From: Candidatus Thiodiazotropha sp. (ex Myrtea sp. 'scaly one' KF741663)
Lineage (GTDB): Bacteria > Pseudomonadota > Gammaproteobacteria > Chromatiales > Chromatiaceae
DNA length: 33,902 nucleotides
Assembly (NCBI GenBank): GCA_025655555.1
Contig: JAHXIQ010000007.1
Coordinates: 147,010 to 180,911, forward strand
Direction of reading: 5' to 3'
Shown: piece by piece, positions 18,207-27,389 of the stretch
Position numbering within the stretch: position 1 is the first letter of the stretch
Layout of the letters: each line of letters begins with the position of its first letter
Position numbers and translations under genes: made by a program
The notes under the pieces: generated by a model
The model's input: only the letters and a program-made list of their open reading frames with translations
What the model was told of the DNA's origin: nothing
Database searches by the model: none

Positions 18207-19472
18207 ATGAAAATACGCCGTTTTTTTGCTGCCGACATGCGCCAAGCCTTGCGCCAGGTGAGAGAGGCCCTGGGGGCCGACGCGGTGATTCTCTCCAATA
18301 AGAGTGTAGAGGGTGGTGTGGAGCTGGTAGCAGCAGTCGATTACGACGAGTCCGCCTTTACCCTGTCACAACCAATAACCACCGAAACCAAGAGTCAACC
18401 TGCGCCAAAGTTGCAGAGACGCACCAGTTCATCGGCTACCTCACACGGTGTGCATAGGGAGAGTGGCCATACGACTTCTGCCGAAAGACCTACTTCAAAG
18501 GATATAGCCAAGCCTCACGTGGAGTGGAGCCAGGATCCTGTGCTACGGGAGATGCGGCGTGAGATGCAGGCCATGCGTCGCATGATGGAAAATGAGCTAT
18601 CCGAGTTGACATGGCGGGACCTGGGGCAACGTCGTCCACAGACCCAGGATCTGATGCGTCGCCTGATCGGACTGGGACTCGATGCTGCCCATTGCCGGGA
18701 ACTGGCATACCGGGTGGAGGATGCAGAAACACCTGAGCAGGCATGGCGTCAGTCCCTTTTCCATCTCAACAGTGAATTACCTATCTATAAAGATGATCTG
18801 CTCGACCAGGGTGGTATCGTCGCACTGGTCGGCCCCACCGGCGTGGGTAAAACTACGACCATCGCCAAACTGGCCGCAAAATTCTGTCTGCGTCATGGCA
18901 ACCGTCATCTGGCATTGATCTCTACCGACAGCTACCGAATTGGTGCGCAGGAGCAGCTACATAACTACGGTCGTATTCTCGATGTGCCGGTACGTAGCGC
19001 CGCATCAGCAGAAGAACTCAGTGACGCTTTGCATGCCTTTGCCGACAAGCGGCTGGTGCTGATCGATACGGCAGGCATGGGACTTCGCGACCTCAAATTA
19101 TCAGAGCGGTTGTCACTGATGACCTCAGGTAATCATCCGATCAAGACACTACTGACACTCTCAGCAACCACTCAACGTTCCGCACTGAGTCATGCGATTC
19201 ACGCCTTCGCGGCTGCTCAACCGGTAGCCGCCATCATTACCAAGATCGATGAGGCTGCTGAACTGGGCGGTGTTTTTTCCGGCCTGATGGATGCGGGACT
19301 GCCGTTGGCCTATTTGGCGGATGGACAACGGGTCCCGGAAGATATTCATGTGGCAAGCGCCAAGCGCATGGTCAGTCAGGCGGTCGAGATGTGTGATGCC
19401 AATGCGTGTCGACCTGACGAGGATTATCTGGCGATGGCCTTTGGAGGAATGGGTGAACATGCACATGTCTGA
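18207..19472 (+). CDS. flhF: flagellar biosynthesis GTPase FlhF (polar placement)
   Basis: 421 residues. The N-terminal B domain (MKIRRFFAADMRQALRQVRE) and a variable linker are followed by helical N and GTPase G domains of the SRP family. Visible motifs are P-loop GPTGVGKTT (209-217), DSYRIGAQEQL (241-251) and DTAG (287-290). FlhF marks the cell pole where the flagellum is built and is held in check by FleN. In other bacteria the activator peptide at the FleN N terminus stimulates its GTPase. AGGGGAT precedes the ATG at 18207. The end overlaps the start region of fleN. Confidence 0.96.
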   Translation: MKIRRFFAADMRQALRQVREALGADAVILSNKSVEGGVELVAAVDYDESAFTLSQPITTETKSQPAPKLQRRTSSSATSHGVHRESGHTTSAERPTSKDIAKPHVEWSQDPVLREMRREMQAMRRMMENELSELTWRDLGQRRPQTQDLMRRLIGLGLDAAHCRELAYRVEDAETPEQAWRQSLFHLNSELPIYKDDLLDQGGIVALVGPTGVGKTTTIAKLAAKFCLRHGNRHLALISTDSYRIGAQEQLHNYGRILDVPVRSAASAEELSDALHAFADKRLVLIDTAGMGLRDLKLSERLSLMTSGNHPIKTLLTLSATTQRSALSHAIHAFAAAQPVAAIITKIDEAAELGGVFSGLMDAGLPLAYLADGQRVPEDIHVASAKRMVSQAVEMCDANACRPDEDYLAMAFGGMGEHAHV

Positions 19473-20340
19473 GCAAGTTGAAGACCAGGCCACAGGGCTC
19501 CGTCGTATGGTGAATCCGGATCCCGTCAGAGTCATAGCCGTCACCGGTGGCAAGGGGGGTGTTGGCAAGACCAATATTTCCGTCAACCTGGGTGTGGCTA
19601 TGGCAGAGATGGGTCGCCGGGTGATGTTGCTCGATGCCGATCTGGGGTTGGCCAATATCGATGTGGTCCTCGGGCTGCATGCCAAGCAGAACCTCTCCCA
19701 TGTGATGAATGGTGAGTGTTCGCTGGAAGAGATCATGGTTACCGGTCCAAAGGGCTTGAAGGTGATACCCGGTGCTTCGGGTATACAGCATATGGCAGAG
19801 ATGAGCCCGGCCGAGCATGCGGGTTTGATCCATGCCTTCAGTGAAGTGGCCAACGATGTAGATGTGCTGCTTATTGACACAGCCGCCGGCATCTCGGATC
19901 TGGTTGTTAGCTTCAGCCGGGCGGCTCAGGAGCAGATCGTCGTCGTGTGCGATGAGCCGGCTTCGATTACCGATGCCTACGCGATTATTAAACTGCTCAA
20001 TCGGGAACATGGCGTCAGCCGTTTCCGCATCCTTTCAAATATGGTCAAAAGCGTGCAGGAGGGCAGGGACCTGTACAATAAAATGTGCCGGGTCACTGAT
20101 CAGTACCTGGATGTTATGCTCAGCTACATGGGTAGCATTCCGTTCGATGAACAACTGCGTAAGGCGGTGAAGAGCCAGAGGCCGGTGGTCGATGCCTATC
20201 CGAGGGCTCGTGTATCACAGGCATTCAAGAATCTGGCCAAGAAGGCCGATAACTGGCCTGTACCCACAGGAGTCAGTGGAGATCTGCAGTTCTTCGTCGA
20301 ACGTCTGATTCAATTTTCAAGCCAATACGGGGAGATTTGA
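19459..20340 (+). CDS. fleN: flagellar number regulator FleN (FlhG), MinD-like ATPase
   Basis: About 293 residues from ATG 19459. GTG 19453 has better spacing from GGAGG (19443-19447), and ATG 19465 is a third option, so the start is uncertain by a few codons. Deviant Walker A GGKGGVGKTN, switch II region DTAAGISD and LDADLGLANIDVVLGLH identify a MinD/ParA ATPase of the FlhG type. FleN limits the number of polar flagella by inhibiting the master activator and FlhF. The start overlaps the end of flhF, the standard arrangement. A longer upstream frame overlapping flhF is an artefact because the first 58 or so residues have no family similarity. Confidence 0.93.
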   Translation: MHMSEQVEDQATGLRRMVNPDPVRVIAVTGGKGGVGKTNISVNLGVAMAEMGRRVMLLDADLGLANIDVVLGLHAKQNLSHVMNGECSLEEIMVTGPKGLKVIPGASGIQHMAEMSPAEHAGLIHAFSEVANDVDVLLIDTAAGISDLVVSFSRAAQEQIVVVCDEPASITDAYAIIKLLNREHGVSRFRILSNMVKSVQEGRDLYNKMCRVTDQYLDVMLSYMGSIPFDEQLRKAVKSQRPVVDAYPRARVSQAFKNLAKKADNWPVPTGVSGDLQFFVERLIQFSSQYGEI

Positions 20341-20342
20341 CG

Positions 20343-21089
20343 GTGAACGGTTTAGCGACATACACCGCCATGCAAGAACAGCAGAACTTTGATGACCTGG
20401 TGAATCAGCATGCCGGTCTGGTGAAACGGATCGCCTACCATCTGATGAACCGGTTGCCGCCGAATGTGCAGGCGGATGACCTGATACAAGCCGGTATGTT
20501 AGGCCTGCTGGAGGCGAGTAAAAATTATGATCCGACTCAGGGCGCCAGCTTCGAGACTTATGCGGGTATCCGTATTCGTGGCGCCATGTTGGATGAAATA
20601 CGACGTAGCGACTGGACGCCGCGCTCGGTGCATCGCAAGGCGCGCATGGTGGCCGAGGCGATGCGAGAGATTGAGAACAATGAGGGACGTGACGCACGTG
20701 ATGTGGAGGTCGCCGATGCACTCGATATGACCCTGCATGATTATCACCAGATTCTCAAGGACTCGACGGGTTGTCGTATATTCAGTCTGGATGAATTAAC
20801 GGCCGTGAGTGACGGACTGCCGTTTCAAATGGAGGGTGGTGCTGATACGCCATTTGAAGGATTACAGAAATCGGCTTTCAAAGAGGCTTTGGCAGATGCG
20901 ATTGCCGGCCTGCCGGAGCGGGAGCGTCTGGTGATTGCCATGTATTACGATGATGAAATGAATCTGCGGGAGATCGGCAGTGTGTTGGGTGTCAGTGAAT
21001 CCCGTATTTGCCAGATACACAGCCAGGCCACGCTACGTTTGCGTTCACGCCTCACTGAGTGGCTCTCCCTAGTGCATGAGGAAGATTAG
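20343..21089 (+). CDS. fliA: RNA polymerase sigma-28 factor FliA
   Basis: About 248 residues from GTG 20343, which sits 8 bases after GGAG (20331-20334); TTG 20337 and ATG 20370 are alternatives. Sigma-70 family regions are clear: region 2 (LVNQHAGLVKRIAYHLMNRLP, DDLIQAGMLGLLEA, FETYAGIRIRGAMLDEIR), region 3, and region 4 (LPERERLVIAMYYDDEMNLREIG, VSESRICQIHSQA). FliA directs late flagellar and chemotaxis genes and would be held by FlgM, which is not in this window. It follows fleN directly. Confidence 0.95.
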   Translation: MNGLATYTAMQEQQNFDDLVNQHAGLVKRIAYHLMNRLPPNVQADDLIQAGMLGLLEASKNYDPTQGASFETYAGIRIRGAMLDEIRRSDWTPRSVHRKARMVAEAMREIENNEGRDARDVEVADALDMTLHDYHQILKDSTGCRIFSLDELTAVSDGLPFQMEGGADTPFEGLQKSAFKEALADAIAGLPERERLVIAMYYDDEMNLREIGSVLGVSESRICQIHSQATLRLRSRLTEWLSLVHEED

Positions 21090-21148
21090 CAGTATGAATT
21101 GGTTGCTTAGTTTTATTGGTTACGGCGACACTGAGATGGGAGGTTGTC

Positions 21149-21532
21149 TTGGATAAGAACATGAAGATCCTCATTGTGGACGATTTTTCGACCATGAGGC
21201 GAATTATAAAAAATTTGTTGCGCGATCTTGGGTTCAATAATACCCAAGAGGCGGATGACGGCCTTACCGCACTTCCCATGCTGCAGAATGGTAGTTTCGA
21301 TTTTCTCGTCTCCGATTGGAATATGCCGGGCATGACCGGTATCGATCTATTGAAGGCAGTCAGGGCCGATGAAAAGCTGGCCAAGCTGCCTGTGCTGATG
21401 GTGACGGCGGAGTCCAAGAGAGAACAGATCATTGAAGCTGCACAGGCAGGCGTCAATGGTTATGTGGTTAAACCGTTCACTGCCACCACGCTGGAAGAGA
21501 AGATCAGTAAGATCTTCGAACGTGTGGGTTAG
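21149..21532 (+). CDS. cheY: chemotaxis response regulator CheY
   Basis: 127 residues from TTG 21149, chosen because GGGAGG (21138-21143) lies 5 bases upstream and the resulting MDKNMKIL start is common in relatives; ATG 21161 would give 123 residues. The single receiver domain has the acidic pair VDD, phosphoacceptor Asp56 in [10 protein letters not shown], Thr in VMVTAE and Lys in VVKPFT. CheY-P leaves the CheA array and binds FliM to reverse the motor. cheZ follows after 25 bases. Confidence 0.94.
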   Translation: MDKNMKILIVDDFSTMRRIIKNLLRDLGFNNTQEADDGLTALPMLQNGSFDFLVSDWNMPGMTGIDLLKAVRADEKLAKLPVLMVTAESKREQIIEAAQAGVNGYVVKPFTATTLEEKISKIFERVG

Positions 21533-21557
21533 TGAATGCAGCGCTGGGAGTTTAGCC

Positions 21558-22298
21558 ATGGGGCAAAAAAAAGAACATAACGATGACCGCTTGGAAACCG
21601 CCAGGGCTCTGGTCGCGAGTCTGGAAGCCGGTAACAATGAGGAAGCCGACCAGCTGATCGAGTCACTCGCACCGGCTGGCGGTAAAGATGATCTGTTTGT
21701 TGAAGTCGGGCGGCTGACAAGAGAGCTGCATGATGCCATCAATGGCTTTCTGCTGGATGCCCGCATCTCTGACATGACCAATGTGGAAATACCCGATGCA
21801 AAGGAACGCCTTAACTACGTCATCACAATGACCCAACAGTCGGCTGATCGCACGCTGACACAGGTAGAGAAGAGTCTGCCGATGGTGGCAGTGATGGAGG
21901 AACGCTCCACTGAATTGTCAGATGAGTGGAACAAGCTGCGCAGTCGCATGCTGAGCAAAGATGAATTCAAAGGTCTGAGCGATGGACTTGCCGCTTTTTT
22001 ACAACAGACCAAAGAAGACTCCAAAGATCTGCACGCCAGTCTCTCGGAAGTCCTCATGGCACAGGATTTTCAGGACCTGACTGGTCAGATTATTAGCAAG
22101 GTCATCACGCTGGTACACGACGTTGAGGAGAAGCTGGTCAAGCTGGTTCGTATAACAGGCAGCAAACTTGATGACGGAAAAGCCGCCAAAAAGGATGCTG
22201 AGGAGTTGGCTGGTCCTGCTATTCCAGGCCTGGATCAGGGAGAACAGGTTACGAGTCAGGACGATGTGGACGACCTGCTTTCGAGCTTGGGATTTTAG
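21558..22298 (+). CDS. cheZ: CheY-P phosphatase CheZ
   Basis: 246 residues from ATG 21558, with GGGAG 7 bases upstream. A longer upstream frame is an artefact overlapping cheY. The long helical hairpin of CheZ contains the active-site segment AQDFQDLTGQIISKV with the catalytic Gln. The extreme C terminus DVDDLLSSLGF is the amphipathic CheY-binding peptide. CheZ removes phosphate from CheY-P to end the signal. A possible sigma-28 promoter overlaps its stop codon. Confidence 0.93.
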   Translation: MGQKKEHNDDRLETARALVASLEAGNNEEADQLIESLAPAGGKDDLFVEVGRLTRELHDAINGFLLDARISDMTNVEIPDAKERLNYVITMTQQSADRTLTQVEKSLPMVAVMEERSTELSDEWNKLRSRMLSKDEFKGLSDGLAAFLQQTKEDSKDLHASLSEVLMAQDFQDLTGQIISKVITLVHDVEEKLVKLVRITGSKLDDGKAAKKDAEELAGPAIPGLDQGEQVTSQDDVDDLLSSLGF

Positions 22299-22320
22299 TT
22301 ATTCATTCATTGACCGATAA
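22294..22320 (+). promoter_or_regulatory. possible sigma-28 (FliA) promoter upstream of cheA
   Basis: TTTA (22294-22297), a 15-base spacer and ACCGATAA (22313-22320) match 3 of 4 and 7 of 8 positions of the FliA consensus TAAA-N15-GCCGATAA. It lies about 57 bases before the cheA start, and the gap (78 bases) is one of the longest within the chemotaxis genes. Confidence 0.4.
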
Positions 22321-22376
22321 ATAGATCGATAATCTCTGAATAAAATTAGGTGTGGCAAATTGGCCTGGAGTGTTAG

Positions 22377-24683
22377 ATGAGCATCGATGTCAATGACGAG
22401 ATCCTGCAGGATTTTCTGGTCGAGGCAGGCGAGATACTCGAGCAACTCAGCGAACAGCTGGTAGATCTCGAGCAGCAGCCAGATGACTACGATCTGCTCA
22501 ATGCCGTATTTCGCGGTTTTCATACTATCAAGGGTGGCGCGGGTTTTCTCGCCATCGACCCACTGGTGGAGGTCTGTCACCGCTCCGAGGATGTCTTCAA
22601 TATCCTTCGTCAGGGACAGCGGCCCGTCACGCCGGATTTGATGGATGCGGTGCTGGAAGTATTGGACGTGGTCAATGTCATGTTCAATGAGGTGCGTGAA
22701 GGTACGATGCCGGACCATGCCGATCCCAGCCTGATCCAGAGACTCAATACATTTGCTGTTCCCGCCGATGAAGAGGCAGAAGAGGAAGAAGCAGAAGAAG
22801 TAGAGGAAGCAGAAGAAGTGGAAGAGGTCGCCGAGGAAGAGGCAGTGGCCTCTACCGGTCAGACAGCCGAGGCGGGTACGGCACACGACAGCCTTTCGGA
22901 TGATGAATTCGAGGATATGCTGGAGGCGATTCAGGCACCTGCCGCCACGCCTGCCGGTGAGGATATTTCGGAAGATGAATTCGAATCCCTGCTGGATGAA
23001 CTTCACGGCAAAGGTAAGTTTTCCGGCAAACCGGCAGAGGGTGATAAAAAGGCAGCAGCTAAAGCGCCACCAGCGTCTGACGATATCAGTGAGGAAGAGT
23101 TCGATAACCTGCTGGACCAGATCCATGGGAAGGGCAAGTTTGATCCCAACAATTTGCCGAAGAAGGCGCCAGCCGCGCAACCGAATAAAAAGGGCGCTGA
23201 GCCTCCGGCAAGTGACGAGATAACCGAGGATGAGTTTGATGCCCTGCTGGATCAGATCCATGGGGAAGGAAAATTCGATCCAAAGAAAGTGAAGTCGGGA
23301 GATGCGCCGGCACAGAAAAAATCTGTTGCAGCGCCGGCGAAGGGCAAGAAGGCGGTTAAAGCAAAGTCCAAGCCCGCACCCAAAACGAAGCCTGCCGCTG
23401 CTAAGGCAAAGCCGGCAGCTAAGGCGGACCCGTCAACACCGCAGCCGAAAAAAGCCGCCACACAGGGAGGGGGAGCCCCTGCCCCCGCAAAAGCGGCAGC
23501 AAAGCCACCCGCTGAGACCACTGTCCGTGTCGACACCCAACGGCTCGATGACATCATGAACATGGTTGGCGAACTGGTGCTGGTGAGAAATCGTCTGGCA
23601 ACGCTGAAAGCAACCCTGAATGATGAAGAGGTTGGCAATGCGGTTGGCAATCTTGATGTGGTTACCGCTGACCTCCAGCTGGCGGTGATGAAAACCCGCA
23701 TGCAACCGATTAAAAAGGTATTTGGCCGCTTTCCTCGTGTGGTAAGAGATTTAGCCCGGAGCCTGAAGAAGGAGATCGACCTGGAGATGGAGGGCGAGGA
23801 TACCGACCTGGATAAAAACCTTGTCGAAGCCCTGGCTGATCCTCTTGTGCATCTGGTCCGTAACTCTGTCGATCACGGTATCGAACAACCCGAGGAAAGG
23901 GAAAAAGCCGGTAAGCCGCGACGTGGCAGTGTGCTGCTCTCTGCCGCACAAGAGGGTGACCATATCCTGCTTTCCATCAGTGATGACGGTAAGGGAATGG
24001 ACCCGGAAGTACTCCGTCAAAAGGCTGTTGAAAAAGGCATGATGGACAACGAGGCGGCAGCACGCCTGGATGACAGAGAGTGCTTCAATCTGATATTCGC
24101 TCCCGGCTTTTCTACCAAGAAAGAGATCTCAGATGTCTCTGGGCGTGGTGTGGGTATGGATGTTGTGAAGACCCGAATCGCTCAGATGAACGGTTCCGTC
24201 GAGATCGATTCCGAGTGGGGACGTGGCAGTGTCATCATTATTAAACTGCCTTTGACCCTGGCCATACTGCCTACACTGATGGTTGTCCTCGGTGAACAAC
24301 CCTTCGCACTGCCATTGGCTAGCGTGGTAGAGATCTTTAATCTTGATTTAAAACGCACCAATGTGGTTGACGGGCAATTGACCATAATGGTCCGGGAAAG
24401 AGCGCTGCCACTTTTCTATTTGCGTCAATGGTTGACGCCGTCCGAGACCTTGACGGATGAAGACAAGCAGCGAGGACATGTGGTGATTGTCAATGTGGGC
24501 AACGTTCAGGTTGGCCTGGTTGTCGATCATCTGATCGGCCAGGAAGAGGTGGTAATCAAACCTCTGGGTGCTTTATTGCAAGGTATCGATGGCATGGCGG
24601 GTGCGACAATTACCGGTGATGGAAAAATCGCTTTGATCATTGATGTACCAGGGCTGATGCGTAAATATGCCAGGAAGTATTAA
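22377..24683 (+). CDS. cheA: chemotaxis histidine kinase CheA with a repeat-bearing linker
   Basis: 768 residues. P1/Hpt domain (about 1-125) has phosphoacceptor His49 in FHTIKGGAGF. P3 dimerisation starts near 382 (RVDTQRLDDIMNMVGELVL). The P4 ATPase has N box NSVDHGIE (496-503), DDGKGMD (536-542), FAPGFST (574-580) and GRGVGMDVV (589-597). The P5 CheW-like domain covers about 620-765. A 255-residue linker replaces an obvious P2 CheY-binding domain: an acidic run (about 131-156), then four copies of an S/T-[ED]-[DE]-EF-xx-[ML]L motif at about 174, 198, 238 and 283, the last three followed by HGKGKF or HGEGKF, then an Ala/Lys/Pro-rich tract (301-378). In Vibrio, a CheA linker region (LID) binds ParP; parP is encoded nearby. 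Confidence 0.96.
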   Translation: MSIDVNDEILQDFLVEAGEILEQLSEQLVDLEQQPDDYDLLNAVFRGFHTIKGGAGFLAIDPLVEVCHRSEDVFNILRQGQRPVTPDLMDAVLEVLDVVNVMFNEVREGTMPDHADPSLIQRLNTFAVPADEEAEEEEAEEVEEAEEVEEVAEEEAVASTGQTAEAGTAHDSLSDDEFEDMLEAIQAPAATPAGEDISEDEFESLLDELHGKGKFSGKPAEGDKKAAAKAPPASDDISEEEFDNLLDQIHGKGKFDPNNLPKKAPAAQPNKKGAEPPASDEITEDEFDALLDQIHGEGKFDPKKVKSGDAPAQKKSVAAPAKGKKAVKAKSKPAPKTKPAAAKAKPAAKADPSTPQPKKAATQGGGAPAPAKAAAKPPAETTVRVDTQRLDDIMNMVGELVLVRNRLATLKATLNDEEVGNAVGNLDVVTADLQLAVMKTRMQPIKKVFGRFPRVVRDLARSLKKEIDLEMEGEDTDLDKNLVEALADPLVHLVRNSVDHGIEQPEEREKAGKPRRGSVLLSAAQEGDHILLSISDDGKGMDPEVLRQKAVEKGMMDNEAAARLDDRECFNLIFAPGFSTKKEISDVSGRGVGMDVVKTRIAQMNGSVEIDSEWGRGSVIIIKLPLTLAILPTLMVVLGEQPFALPLASVVEIFNLDLKRTNVVDGQLTIMVRERALPLFYLRQWLTPSETLTDEDKQRGHVVIVNVGNVQVGLVVDHLIGQEEVVIKPLGALLQGIDGMAGATITGDGKIALIIDVPGLMRKYARKY

Positions 24684-24734
24684 AGGTGTTGCATGTGGAG
24701 AAATGCATCAGACAATCTTGGTTGGTAAGGAGTG

Positions 24735-25781
24735 ATGGGCATCAGACTCAAAGTATTGATCGTCGACGACTCTGCCTTTTTTCGTAATCGTATAGCAGCA
24801 GCACTGAATCCGGCAGAAGAGATTGAAATCGTAGGTACTGCCGCTAACGGACAGGAAGCGATAGATAAGGCTCAGGCGTTACGGCCTGATGTGATTACCA
24901 TGGATGTTGAGATGCCTTTGGTTGATGGTATCTCCGCTGTGCGCACCATCATGGCTGAATCACCGACGCGCATTATCATGTTTTCTGCACTGACCAAAGA
25001 GGGTGCCAAGGAAACACTGGAGGCCCTCGATGCAGGCGCACTGGATTTTCTCCCTAAAGATATGCGGGGCTCAGGCAGATCAGGGGAAGAGATCAATGAT
25101 CTATTGCTGGAGCGTGTGCGTGCAGTCGGTCGCGCCCGGTTGCCGGCAACAAAACCCGCAGGTACGCATTTTCGTCCGCAGGTTATAAGGGCGTCTGCGG
25201 GGGGCAGAGAGGTCAAGCCATCTATGGTGGCTATTGGCGCCTCTACAGGCGGGCCTGTGGCACTGCGTCAGGTACTGACAGCCCTGCCGCGAAATTATTC
25301 GTTGCCCGTTGTTGTGGCCGTACATATGCCGGGCAGCTTTACCAAGGCTTTTGCCGAAAGGTTGAATGCGGTGTGTGCTGTTGAAGTGAAAGAGGCCGTT
25401 GATCGAGAAACGCTGAAGCCAGGCTTGGTGCTTATCGCGCCGGGAGGTAAGCAGATGACGGTAGAACGGGGGCCCTCGGGTCAACAGGTTCGGGTGACCG
25501 ACCCGCTGCCGGGACAGATCTACCATCCGAGCGTTGACCTGCTGCTCTCATCTGTGGCTACAGGCTTCAATGGCAATGCCCTGGCTATCGTACTGACAGG
25601 CATGGGTTCGGATGGAATGGAGGGCGCCAAGAAATTGAAATCCGCCGGTTCCGGTGTGTGGAGCCAGTCGGAAAAAAGTTGTGTGGTCTATGGTATGCCA
25701 CAGGCTGTGGAAAAGGCAGGACTGTCCGATCGAGTCCTGACCCTGGATGAAATAGGACCCACATTAGCGAGAGTGATATGA
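24735..25781 (+). CDS. cheB: chemotaxis protein-glutamate methylesterase CheB
   Basis: 348 residues from ATG 24735; AAGGAG lies immediately upstream. The receiver domain (about 1-125) has VDDS and phosphoacceptor Asp57 in TMDVEMPLVDG. The C-terminal methylesterase domain has the catalytic Ser in GASTGGPVALRQ, His in VVAVHMPGSFT and Asp in LTGMGSDGMEG. CheB demethylates and deamidates chemoreceptors as adaptation feedback from CheA. Its last bases overlap motC (ATGA). No cheR lies in the window, so the partner methyltransferase must be elsewhere. Confidence 0.96.
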   Translation: MGIRLKVLIVDDSAFFRNRIAAALNPAEEIEIVGTAANGQEAIDKAQALRPDVITMDVEMPLVDGISAVRTIMAESPTRIIMFSALTKEGAKETLEALDAGALDFLPKDMRGSGRSGEEINDLLLERVRAVGRARLPATKPAGTHFRPQVIRASAGGREVKPSMVAIGASTGGPVALRQVLTALPRNYSLPVVVAVHMPGSFTKAFAERLNAVCAVEVKEAVDRETLKPGLVLIAPGGKQMTVERGPSGQQVRVTDPLPGQIYHPSVDLLLSSVATGFNGNALAIVLTGMGSDGMEGAKKLKSAGSGVWSQSEKSCVVYGMPQAVEKAGLSDRVLTLDEIGPTLARVI

Positions 25782-26524
25782 GACTCGATTTTCTCAGCTT
25801 TATTGGCATTTTTATCGCCTTTCTGGCGGTAATCGGCGGCAATTGGCTGGAAGGTGGTCATATCGATTCACTGATCAATGGTCCTGCCATGGTCATTGTC
25901 ACCGGTGGCACCATCGGCGCGATCCTCTTACAGACGCCGGTGCCGGTATTTCTTCACGCCCTGAGACTTTCCGGACGTGTCTTTTTCCCGGCCAGGCTAG
26001 ACATGCAATCGACCATCGAAAAGCTGGTGACATGGAGCAATATCGCCCGCAAGGAAGGACTGCTCGGACTGGAGGCGATCGCTGACGATGAGACCGATCC
26101 CTTTATTCGCAAAGGCATGCAGATGCTGGTGGACGGCAGTGAGCCGGAAAATCTGCGGGATACGCTGGAAATGGAGGTGGACGCCAGTGAGCAACACGAT
26201 GTGCAGGCATCAAAGGTCTTTGAAGGCATGGGTGGCTATTCACCGACCGTCGGCATTATCGGTGCTGTCATGGGATTGATTCACGTGATGCAGAATCTGG
26301 CAGATCCCAGCAAACTGGGCAGCGGTATCGCTACCGCCTTTGTCGCCACTATCTATGGTGTCGGTCTGGCCAATCTCTTTTTGCTGCCGATTGCTGCCAA
26401 GCTGAAGACTCAATCGGAGAATATTTCAAAGTTCCGGGAGATGGTCATCGAAGGGATCGTCGGAATCGCTGAGGGCGACAATCCGCGCACCATCGAAAAC
26501 AAGCTAAAAGGTTTCATGCACTGA
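25778..26524 (+). CDS. motC: flagellar stator protein MotC (MotA/PomA family)
   Basis: 248 residues with the MotA layout: two N-terminal membrane helices (about 5-22 and 32-52), a cytoplasmic loop that contacts FliG, and two more helices (about 146-170 and 180-202) with GYSPTVGIIGAVMGLIHVM and ATAFVATIYGVGLANLF. With MotD it forms the ion-driven stator. The shorter length and its place behind cheB match the second stator pair (MotCD) of Pseudomonas. Proton or sodium use cannot be decided by reading alone. Confidence 0.93.
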   Translation: MRLDFLSFIGIFIAFLAVIGGNWLEGGHIDSLINGPAMVIVTGGTIGAILLQTPVPVFLHALRLSGRVFFPARLDMQSTIEKLVTWSNIARKEGLLGLEAIADDETDPFIRKGMQMLVDGSEPENLRDTLEMEVDASEQHDVQASKVFEGMGGYSPTVGIIGAVMGLIHVMQNLADPSKLGSGIATAFVATIYGVGLANLFLLPIAAKLKTQSENISKFREMVIEGIVGIAEGDNPRTIENKLKGFMH

Positions 26525-26534
26525 GTGCGGCATC

Positions 26535-27389
26535 ATGGCCAGGAGACGCAAACGCAAAGAAGAGCCGGCTAACCACGAAAGGTGGATCGTCTCCTATGCT
26601 GATTTCATTACCCTGTTGTTTGCCTTCTTTGTCGTTATGTACTCCGTCTCTTCCGTCAACGAAGGCAAGTACCGGGTCCTCTCTCAGACATTGACGCACG
26701 CTTTTCAGGAGAGCGGGCGAAGTCTTGAGCCCATTCAAGTCGGTGAACAGAGACAACAAAGCGGTGAAATCATCGGTGCTGACCAAGAGAACGCACTGAT
26801 TCAAACCGATGTGCGTCTTGGCCCCGGCACTTATGATGAATCCGGGGCCAATCAAAAAATAGGTCCTGATGCCGTGCCTGAGATGCCGTCGGATGATGGG
26901 CAGCGCCTCAGCTTCCTTGCAGCCACGATCGAAGACATGTTGGGGGCCTATGTGGAGCAGGATCTGGTGGAGGTGACTTACACCCAGAATCGGGTCAAGG
27001 TGAACATGAAGGATAAGATGTTGTTTGCCAGCGGTCGTGCCACACTCTCTAATGCAGCTGTCACGGCACTGCGCAATATCAGTCGCGTGCTATCTAAAGT
27101 GCCCAATCAGATACAGGTGGAGGGCAATACCGACAACCGTCCTATTCATACCGAAGAGTTTCCCTCCAATTGGGAGCTGTCTGCAGCCCGTGCCGCCAGT
27201 GTGGTGCATCTGATGACACGCATGGGGGTGAGTCCGGACCGCATGTCGGCCATCGGTTATGGTGAACACCGTCCGGCAGGAGATAACGATACAGATGAAG
27301 GACGGGCAAAGAACCGGCGTGTGACACTGGTGATCCTTGGCATGAACGGACAGCCGGATCAGAGTATCGATCTACCCGGAGGCGGCTAA
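26535..27389 (+). CDS. motD: flagellar stator protein MotD (MotB family)
   Basis: 284 residues. A basic N-terminal tail, then one membrane helix with the essential ion-binding residue Asp23 in SYADFITLLFAFFVVMYS, a periplasmic linker, and a C-terminal OmpA-like peptidoglycan-binding domain (VEGNTDNRPIHTEEFPSNWELSAARA). It anchors the MotC/MotD stator to the cell wall. The final TAA overlaps the parC ATG by one base (TAATG). Confidence 0.94.
   Translation: MARRRKRKEEPANHERWIVSYADFITLLFAFFVVMYSVSSVNEGKYRVLSQTLTHAFQESGRSLEPIQVGEQRQQSGEIIGADQENALIQTDVRLGPGTYDESGANQKIGPDAVPEMPSDDGQRLSFLAATIEDMLGAYVEQDLVEVTYTQNRVKVNMKDKMLFASGRATLSNAAVTALRNISRVLSKVPNQIQVEGNTDNRPIHTEEFPSNWELSAARAASVVHLMTRMGVSPDRMSAIGYGEHRPAGDNDTDEGRAKNRRVTLVILGMNGQPDQSIDLPGGG

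Noticed and set aside
19291..19458. Upstream extension of FleN overlapping flhF
   Set aside because: The added residues are the flhF sequence read in another frame; the family begins shortly before the GGKGGVGKT motif.
21432..21557. Upstream extension of CheZ over the end of cheY
   Set aside because: Arg/Trp-rich out-of-frame reading of cheY; ATG 21558 has a ribosome binding site and correct length.
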